From assembly GCA_014379045.1 (NCBI GenBank), contig JACMMK010000048.1, positions 1 to 10,523 on the forward strand: a stretch of DNA of 10,523 nucleotides. Direction: 5' to 3'. The position numbers were made by a program, and so were the translations under genes. Below are positions 5,779 to 10,523 of this stretch, in pieces; within the stretch, counting starts at the first letter, position 1; every line of letters begins with the position of its first letter. Under the pieces are notes generated by a model that did no database searches, was not told the origin of the DNA, and worked only from the letters and a program-made list of their open reading frames with translations. This DNA comes from Burkholderiales bacterium (GTDB lineage: Bacteria > Pseudomonadota > Gammaproteobacteria > Burkholderiales > CAIKXV01).

Positions 5779-7214
5779 GGCGGCGGCGCGCCGTGCAACA
5801 TCGGCGGGGTGCGCGGGTCCGGGACTTCCACGATGTCCTCGACCGCCGCCGGCATCTCGCTCGCTGTGGCCATCGTCGTCGTCGTTTCAGTTGACAGATG
5901 CACGACCGCAGTCTCGACCAGATCGCGCGGCATCAGCGTCGAGACGATGCCGACCCGCTCGCTGATGAACTTGCGTGCGCCGCCACCGCCCGCCGGTCCG
6001 TTCGTATACAGCGCTTCCACTTCGAGTCCGACGCGCTCCGCGCGTTCACGCGTGCTGCCGCTCGCGGCCACGCGCAGGCGCACTTCGTACGGGTCGTGCG
6101 GGTGACCGAAATCGGTCCGATGCGTCGAGTCGATGCCGATCAGGTCGATGCGCACATCGGGCAGATCGTGGTGCAGGCGTTCGTGGACGATCGCACCGGC
6201 GAGCTCGGCGCGGGCGCGTGCGTTCGGACCCGCGTAGGAGATCTCCCCCTCCCCGAGGTAACCGGCGCGATAGCCGACGCTGACCTTCAGCGTGTCGGTG
6301 CGTACGCTGCCGGTGGCCCCTGCGACGTGCACGCGGTCATCGCCGTGATCGGTCAGCACGACGCCGGAGAAATCGGCGACCACATCGGGAGTGACGTACG
6401 CACGCGGGTCGTTCACTTCGTACAGCAACTGCTCCTTCACCGTGCGCAGGGTGATCATGCCTCCGGTGCCGGCGACCTTGCCGAACGTGCCGTGACCGGT
6501 CGACTCGACATCGCAGAACGGAAAACCCAGATGCGCGAGATCGCGCACGTCCTTCTTGCCCGGGTCGGCGAAGTAGCCACCGGTCAGCTGTCCCGCGCAT
6601 TCCAGCAGGTGGCCGATTACGGTGCCGCGGGCGAGCAGCGCCGGATCGTCGATCGGCCAGCCGAACGCATGCATCATCGGCGCCAGGAACAGCGACGGGT
6701 CGGCGACGCGCCCAGTGATGATCACCTCGGCGCCAGATGCCAACGCGGGCAGGATCGCGTCGGCACCGAGATAGGCATTGGCCGAGATCAGTGCGCCGTA
6801 ATCGCCGACCGCCCGCCCGGTTTCGAGTGTCGGCGTATCCGGGTCGAGCAGCCCAAGGACGTCGTCGCCGGTGACGACCGCGACCGTCATCGGCAATTCG
6901 AGCGCGCGCGCCATCGCGATCACCTCGCGCCCGGCGCCCACCGGATTTGCCGCCCCGAGGTTGCTGACCAGACGGAAGCCGTTGCGTTTGAGCAAGGGCA
7001 GCAGCGCTTGCATGCGCGAGCGCAGCAGGGGATCGTACCCTTGGTCGGAGTCGGCGAGCCGACGCAGTTGCGCCATCGCCACCGTGCGCTCGGCGAGACA
7101 TTCGAGCACCAGCCAGTCGAGTTTGCCTTGCGCGGCGAGGATCACCGCCGGATCGATCCGGTCGCCCTGAAAGCCCGCACCGCAGCCGATGCGGATCGTT
7201 TTCTGGGGCGTCAT
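5775..7214 (-). CDS. AtuA-family (DUF1446) protein, large subunit of a split AtuA
   Basis: This 479-residue cytoplasmic protein is related to AtuA of the Pseudomonas acyclic terpene utilization cluster; the exact reaction is unknown. Landmarks are the N-terminal RIGCGAGFQGDRIDPA (8-23), GRVADPSLFLAP, HLLECAGQLTGGYF, GHGTFGKVAGTGGMIT, GYLGEGEISYAGPNARAR, and near the C-terminus NGPAGGGGARKF (405-416). The C-terminal ferredoxin-like domain of full-length AtuA is absent here and is supplied by the next gene, so this is a split form. The last 30 residues include a Thr-rich run and a proline-rich end. Start choice: MTPQKTIRIG at ATG 7214 matches the family start and lies about 20 nt behind a good promoter; no clear Shine-Dalgarno is visible. 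The frame is open to 7421, but that extension is Arg/Ala-rich shadow-like sequence. Many AtuA-family proteins occur outside terpene clusters, and no geranyl-CoA carboxylase genes are present here, so the name is family-level only. Confidence 0.9.
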   Translation of the reverse strand: MTPQKTIRIGCGAGFQGDRIDPAVILAAQGKLDWLVLECLAERTVAMAQLRRLADSDQGYDPLLRSRMQALLPLLKRNGFRLVSNLGAANPVGAGREVIAMARALELPMTVAVVTGDDVLGLLDPDTPTLETGRAVGDYGALISANAYLGADAILPALASGAEVIITGRVADPSLFLAPMMHAFGWPIDDPALLARGTVIGHLLECAGQLTGGYFADPGKKDVRDLAHLGFPFCDVESTGHGTFGKVAGTGGMITLRTVKEQLLYEVNDPRAYVTPDVVADFSGVVLTDHGDDRVHVAGATGSVRTDTLKVSVGYRAGYLGEGEISYAGPNARARAELAGAIVHERLHHDLPDVRIDLIGIDSTHRTDFGHPHDPYEVRLRVAASGSTRERAERVGLEVEALYTNGPAGGGGARKFISERVGIVSTLMPRDLVETAVVHLSTETTTTMATASEMPAAVEDIVEVPDPRTPPMLHGAPPP

Positions 7215-7241
7215 CGGCAGTCGTGGCTGAGCATGACCAGC

Positions 7242-7270
7242 ATTGTCTGCAACGCACGCGGACGCGTCAA
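7242..7270 (-). promoter_or_regulatory. Sigma-70-like promoter for the AtuA-Bug operon
   Basis: On the minus strand TTGACG (7265-7270; 5 of 6 to consensus) is followed by a 17-nt spacer and GACAAT (7242-7247; 4 of 6). The expected transcription start is near 7235, giving a leader of about 20 nt to ATG 7214, which supports that start codon. No other promoter is visible inside the operon, where the genes overlap. Activity is inferred from sequence only. Confidence 0.55.
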
Positions 7271-7447
7271 CGTGCAGGCCGATGACGACACCGAGGCGAC
7301 GCGGTGGCGACCGAGCGGCAGCGCGCGGCAAGCGCAGCGCAGACATGTCGGTGTCCCGCGGCATCGGTTGCGCCACGCAGCGGCGTAACGGATGCGGCTG
7401 GACGGCGGCGCTATGGGACAATCGCTGCGGTTCGTGACGTTGTTGTC

Positions 7448-7481
7448 GCGGCCGTCCCGCAGTCGTTCTGCGGTCGGCCGC
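7448..7481 (+). repeat. Strong hairpin in the ABC exporter leader
   Basis: The outer stem GCGGCCG (7448-7454) pairs with CGGCCGC (7475-7481). After a small 2x1 internal loop the inner stem CCGCAG (7457-7462) pairs with CTGCGG (7468-7473) around the loop TCGTT. The total is 13 base pairs in 34 nt. It ends 46 nt before the TTG start of the exporter gene. No T-run follows on either strand, so it is not a classical terminator. It may be an mRNA leader structure or a protein-binding dyad. Confidence 0.6.
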
Positions 7482-7509
7482 CGCGCGGCCCGTCTTACCC
7501 TGATTCGCC

Positions 7510-7518
7510 AGGAAAGGA
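7510..7518 (+). promoter_or_regulatory. Ribosome binding site that decides the ABC exporter start
   Basis: AGGAAAGGA lies 9 nt before the TTG at 7528 and only 4 nt before an out-of-frame ATG at 7523. The exporter frame has an in-frame TGA at 7501 and no ATG or GTG between that stop and 7528, so TTG 7528 is the best-supported start. Confidence 0.6.
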
Positions 7519-7527
7519 AACGATGTC

Positions 7528-9264
7528 TTGCGCCTGACCCCGTTGTTGCAACTCTGGCCCTACGTGCAGCCGTATCGCCGACGCGTCGTGATAGCGATGG
7601 TCGCATTGCTGGTCGCCGCTGCTGCCCTGTTGGCGATTCCCGCGGCGTTCCAGCGCCTGATCGACCTGGGCTTCGCGCGCGAGAACGCGGGCCACATCAC
7701 CGGCTATTTCGTCGCGCTGTTCGTCGTCGCGGTGGTCCTCGCGGCCGCGACCGGCACCCGGTTCTATCTGATGAGCTGGCTCGGCGAGCGGGTCAGTGCC
7801 GATCTGCGCACCGCCGTCTATTCGAACGTGATCCGGCTGTCGCCGCGCTTTTTCGAGACGATGCGAAGTGGCGAGATCCTGTCGCGTCTTTCCGCCGACA
7901 CCACGCTGGTGCAGACCGCGGTCGGTACCAGCTTCTCGATGGGGTTACGCAACGGGTTGCTGCTGATCGGTGGCTTGGGTCTGCTGGTGGTCACCAGTCC
8001 GCGCCTGGCCGGATTCATCTTTCTGCTGATGCTCGGGGTCGTGCTGCCGCTGGTGATCTTCGGGCGGCGCGTGCGCAAGCTGTCGCGCCTCAGCCAGGAC
8101 CGTCTGGCGGAATCCTCGGCGATCGCCGGCGAGACGCTGAACGCGGTCGCGACCGTGCAGGCGTTCGCCCAGGAGGCACGCGAGACGCAGCGTTTTGGAC
8201 GCGCGATCGAGTCCTCGTTCGAGGCTGCCCTGCAGCGCGCGCAGGCGACCGCATCGTTGCTGCTCGCGGTGATCGTGCTGGTGTTCGGTTCGATCGTCTT
8301 CGTCCTCTGGCTCGGCGCGCAGGACGTGCTGGCAAGTCGGATGAGCGCCGGCGAACTCGCGGCGTTCGTGCTTTATGCCGTCGTCGCGGCGGGTTCGGTG
8401 AGTGCGCTGGCCGAAGTGTGGGGCGAACTGCAGCGCGCCGCCGGTGCGGTCGAGCGGCTGCTCGAACTGTTGAGTGCTCGCTCCGAGATCAAGGCGCCCG
8501 AGGTGCCGGCAACGCCGCCCCCGGCGCGCGGGGCGGTGCGCTTCGAGCATGTGAGTTTCCGCTATCCGTCGCGTCCGGAGACCGAAGCGATCGCGAACGT
8601 AACGCTCGACATCGCGCCGGGCGAGACACTGGCGATCGTCGGTCCGTCGGGGGCCGGCAAGACCACGCTGTTTCAGCTGCTGATGCGGTTCTACGATGTC
8701 GGCGGCGGGCGCATCCTGATCGACGGCGTCGATATCCGCACGCTGGACGTGCAGAGGCTACGCGCGCAGCTCGGGGTGGTGGCACAGGACAGCGTCGTGT
8801 TTGCCGCGAGCGTGCGCGAGAACATCCGCTACGGCGTACCCGATGCCACCGAAGACGAGATGCGCTCGGCGGCGCGCATGGCCGCAGTCGAGGAGTTCGT
8901 CTCCCGGTTGCCCGAGGGCTACGACACCCAGCTCGGTGAGCGCGGTGTGCGCCTGTCGGGCGGCCAGCGTCAGCGCATCGCGATCGCGCGCGCACTGCTG
9001 AAGGACCCGCCGATCCTGCTGCTCGACGAGGCCACCAGCGCGCTCGATTCGGAGAGCGAAGCGTTCGTCAAGGCCGCGATCGATCGCGCCGCCGAAAATC
9101 GCACGGTCCTGGTCATCGCACACCGGCTGTCGACGGTGCAGAGCGCCGATCGCACCGTCGTGATCGACCAGGGTCGCATCCAGGCGATCGGCACGCATGC
9201 GCAATTGCTCGCAGCCAGCCCGTTGTATGCGCGGCTCGCGTCGTTGCAGTTCGCAGCCGCCTGA
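7528..9264 (+). CDS. MsbA-like ABC exporter half-transporter (fused membrane and ATPase domains)
   Basis: This 578-residue type-I ABC exporter, which would work as a homodimer in the inner membrane, exports an unknown (possibly lipid or hydrophobic) substrate. The membrane domain (about 1-320) has six predicted helices near 20-40, 57-76, 135-155, 158-176, 246-270 and 280-300. The nucleotide-binding domain shows Walker A GPSGAGKT (372-379), Q-loop Q420, signature LSGGQ (476-480), Walker B ILLLDE (496-501, catalytic E501), D-loop SALD and switch H532. All catalytic residues are intact and the length is typical. The gene starts with TTG. It is divergent from the AtuA operon and convergent with Bug gene 3, with 27 nt between stop codons and no clear terminator. 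Motif layout resembles the MsbA-related family; the specific subfamily and substrate are uncertain. Confidence 0.95.
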   Translation: MRLTPLLQLWPYVQPYRRRVVIAMVALLVAAAALLAIPAAFQRLIDLGFARENAGHITGYFVALFVVAVVLAAATGTRFYLMSWLGERVSADLRTAVYSNVIRLSPRFFETMRSGEILSRLSADTTLVQTAVGTSFSMGLRNGLLLIGGLGLLVVTSPRLAGFIFLLMLGVVLPLVIFGRRVRKLSRLSQDRLAESSAIAGETLNAVATVQAFAQEARETQRFGRAIESSFEAALQRAQATASLLLAVIVLVFGSIVFVLWLGAQDVLASRMSAGELAAFVLYAVVAAGSVSALAEVWGELQRAAGAVERLLELLSARSEIKAPEVPATPPPARGAVRFEHVSFRYPSRPETEAIANVTLDIAPGETLAIVGPSGAGKTTLFQLLMRFYDVGGGRILIDGVDIRTLDVQRLRAQLGVVAQDSVVFAASVRENIRYGVPDATEDEMRSAARMAAVEEFVSRLPEGYDTQLGERGVRLSGGQRQRIAIARALLKDPPILLLDEATSALDSESEAFVKAAIDRAAENRTVLVIAHRLSTVQSADRTVVIDQGRIQAIGTHAQLLAASPLYARLASLQFAAA

Positions 9265-9291
9265 GGCCACCGGCGCCTGCGCGGCCCGGCG

Positions 9292-10287
9292 TCAATCGGC
9301 CTTGGCACCGGATAATTTGACCAGCTTCGCGTACTTGTCCATTTCGCGCTGAAAGAACTGCGCGAACTCGACCGGCCCGTAGCCGAGGGCGTCGAGACCG
9401 TCGCGTTCGAACGCCGCGCGCATCTCGGGTGTCTTCATCGCCTTCAGCGTCTCGCCGTTCAAGCGTTCGATGATGGTTCTCGGCGTCCCGGCGGCCAGAA
9501 AGGAGCCGAACCAGTTGTCGGTATCGAACCCTGGCAGGAAGCGATCGAGCGGCGGCAGATCGGGCAGCAGACTGGTAGGTTTCACCGTCGTCACCGCCAG
9601 CGCCCGCAGGCGTCCGGACTTCAAATGGGGCATCGCCACCGAGGTGGCGAAGAAACTCATGTCGACTTCGCCCGCGATCACCGCGCCGACGACGGACCCC
9701 GCACCCTTGTACGGCACGTGCGTGATCTCGGCGCCGGCGAGTGACGCGAACAGCACGCCGGCGAGGTGACTCGTCGTGCCCACGCCGTTCGAGCCGAAGT
9801 TCAGGCCTCCCTTGCGCTTGCGCGACAGCGCGACCAGCTCCTTCGCGTTCGTTACCGGTACCGACGGATGCACGACCAGAAGCTGCGGCGACGAAGCCAC
9901 TGCGGTGACCGGCACAAGATCCTTCAAAGGGTCGTAGCTGAGGCTTTTGTAAAGGCTCGGATTCACCGCCAGCGCCGCCGACGAGAACAGGATCGTGTGC
10001 CCGTCAGCGGCGGCCTTGACGACGATCTCGGCGCCGATGTTGCCGCCCGCCCCTGCACGGTTGTCGATCGCGACCGGCTGTCCGAACGCTTCGGTGTAGC
10101 GGGCACCCAGCAGACGTGCCAGCACATCGGTGACGCCGCCCGGTGCGAAGGGGACGATCATCCGCATCGGGCGCGACGGCCAGGTCGACGGCTGCGCCTG
10201 TGCCCGCGCAGTGACGGCGACGGCACACGCGACCAGCGCCAACAGAAGCGCAGACACGAACCGGCCGGTGGAGGCGGGGCGCATCAT
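9292..10287 (-). CDS. Bug-family (TTT) periplasmic substrate-binding protein 3
   Basis: This 331-residue protein has a signal peptide at residues 1-29 (hydrophobic 10-26, ARA before Q30). The Bug ligand loops VPFAPGGVTD (45-54) and NFGSNGVG (163-170) are present, as are VPYKGAG (191-197) and the SGRLRALAVTTVKP segment. The C-terminus ends YAKLVKLSGAKAD, resembling that of Bug protein 1 (KLVKESGAKLE). The start is ATG 10287; a second ATG follows at 10284. ATG 10287 overlaps the TGA (10286-10284) of the upstream Bug gene as ATGA, so the two are cotranscribed and probably translationally coupled. The promoter lies beyond the right edge. Ligand is unknown. Confidence 0.94.
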   Translation of the reverse strand: MMRPASTGRFVSALLLALVACAVAVTARAQAQPSTWPSRPMRMIVPFAPGGVTDVLARLLGARYTEAFGQPVAIDNRAGAGGNIGAEIVVKAAADGHTILFSSAALAVNPSLYKSLSYDPLKDLVPVTAVASSPQLLVVHPSVPVTNAKELVALSRKRKGGLNFGSNGVGTTSHLAGVLFASLAGAEITHVPYKGAGSVVGAVIAGEVDMSFFATSVAMPHLKSGRLRALAVTTVKPTSLLPDLPPLDRFLPGFDTDNWFGSFLAAGTPRTIIERLNGETLKAMKTPEMRAAFERDGLDALGYGPVEFAQFFQREMDKYAKLVKLSGAKAD

Positions 10288-10523
10288 TGTTCCAGCCGGA
10301 TCTTCGCCTGGTTGATCACCTTCGCCCAGCGCGCGACCTCGGCCTCCATGAATATGCGGAATTCATCTGGCGTGTTTCCCGAGGGATCGACGCCAAGTTC
10401 GGCGAGCCGGGTGCGCACTTCGGGCGTGCGCACGATCTTCGCAACCTCGCCCGACAGACGATCGACGATCGGTCGAGGCGTGCCACCGGGCGCGAGCAGG
10501 CCGGCCCACGATCCGGAAACGAA
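10284..10523 (-). CDS. Bug-family substrate-binding protein 4, C-terminal part only (partial at right edge)
   Basis: Reading leftward from the window edge gives 79 residues and a TGA, starting FVSGSWAGLLAPGGTPRP and ending NQAKIRLEQ. The pattern W-x-G/S-L-x-A-P/G-x-x-T-P, then IVDRLSGEVAKIVRTPEVR, then the RWAKVINQAKI tail aligns with the C-terminal region of the other Bug proteins here (compare WFGSFLAAGTPRTIIERL in protein 3 and RWGAVIRKANIKV in protein 2). The N-terminus, signal peptide and ligand loops lie outside the window. Its stop overlaps the start of Bug gene 3 by 4 nt. Confidence 0.88.
   Translation of the reverse strand, partial: FVSGSWAGLLAPGGTPRPIVDRLSGEVAKIVRTPEVRTRLAELGVDPSGNTPDEFRIFMEAEVARWAKVINQAKIRLEQ

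Larger units (their letters stand above)
7215..7527. other. Divergent intergenic region between the AtuA operon and the ABC exporter
   Basis: This 313-nt stretch has no supported gene. It holds the AtuA operon promoter on the minus strand (7242-7270), a strong hairpin (7448-7481) and the ribosome binding site of the ABC exporter (7510-7518). I could not find a well-spaced -35/-10 pair for the exporter; the segment TATGGGACAAT around 7412-7422 is the most promoter-like sequence. Frames that stay open across it are GC-rich chance frames. Confidence 0.55.

Noticed and set aside
5898..7388. 496-codon plus-strand open frame opposite the AtuA gene
   Set aside because: It is antisense to a well-conserved AtuA-family frame, and its composition (Arg, His, Asp, Ala) is that of a shadow frame.
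7392..8939. 515-codon plus-strand open frame overlapping the ABC exporter
   Set aside because: It is offset from a frame with a complete set of ABC ATPase motifs and is an Arg-rich shadow without domains.
9265..9291. Terminator between the ABC exporter and Bug gene 3
   Set aside because: The 27-nt gap is GC-rich with several overlapping short dyads, but there is no stable unique stem and no T-run.

Overview
This GC-rich window reads as an ordinary proteobacterial chromosome segment. A betaproteobacterium of the order Burkholderiales (Bordetella/Alcaligenaceae/Comamonadaceae-like) is most likely. That is an inference from four Bug-type (tripartite tricarboxylate transporter, TTT) substrate-binding protein genes, an expansion typical of that order, together with an AtuA-family operon. 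I see no rRNA, tRNA, CRISPR array, insertion sequence or phage gene.

Layout. Positions 1-2604 hold three minus-strand genes. From upstream to downstream these are a YlqF/RbgA ribosome-assembly GTPase (1681-2604), a small exported protein rich in charged helix (1068-1466, followed by a hairpin terminator), and an astacin-type zinc metallopeptidase (from 689, running off the left edge) with its own sigma-70-like promoter at 858-887. Divergent from ylqF are a YqhA/UPF0114 membrane protein (2776-3273) and a Bug solute-binding protein (3356-4348), both on the plus strand. Convergent to these is a minus-strand, translationally coupled operon: an AtuA-family protein (5775-7214), a small AtuA C-terminal-domain-like protein (5428-5778), and a second Bug binding protein (4394-5428). 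Its genes overlap at GTGA and GTGATG junctions, and a good promoter lies at 7242-7270. Divergent from that operon is a one-gene ABC exporter of the MsbA-like half-transporter type (7528-9264), with a TTG start and a strong hairpin in its leader. The right end holds two more Bug binding proteins on the minus strand, overlapping by ATGA (9292-10287, and a partial gene at 10284-10523).

Functional picture. The genes split into housekeeping functions (ylqF, yqhA, ABC exporter) and accessory uptake/catabolism (four Bug proteins and the AtuA pair). No TctA or TctB membrane components are encoded here, so the binding proteins must use permeases encoded elsewhere or act as periplasmic sensors. The most distinctive points are the AtuA pair fused by coupling to a Bug gene, the astacin without a recognisable signal peptide, and the leader of the ABC exporter. 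I do not see strong evidence for a wholly new system.
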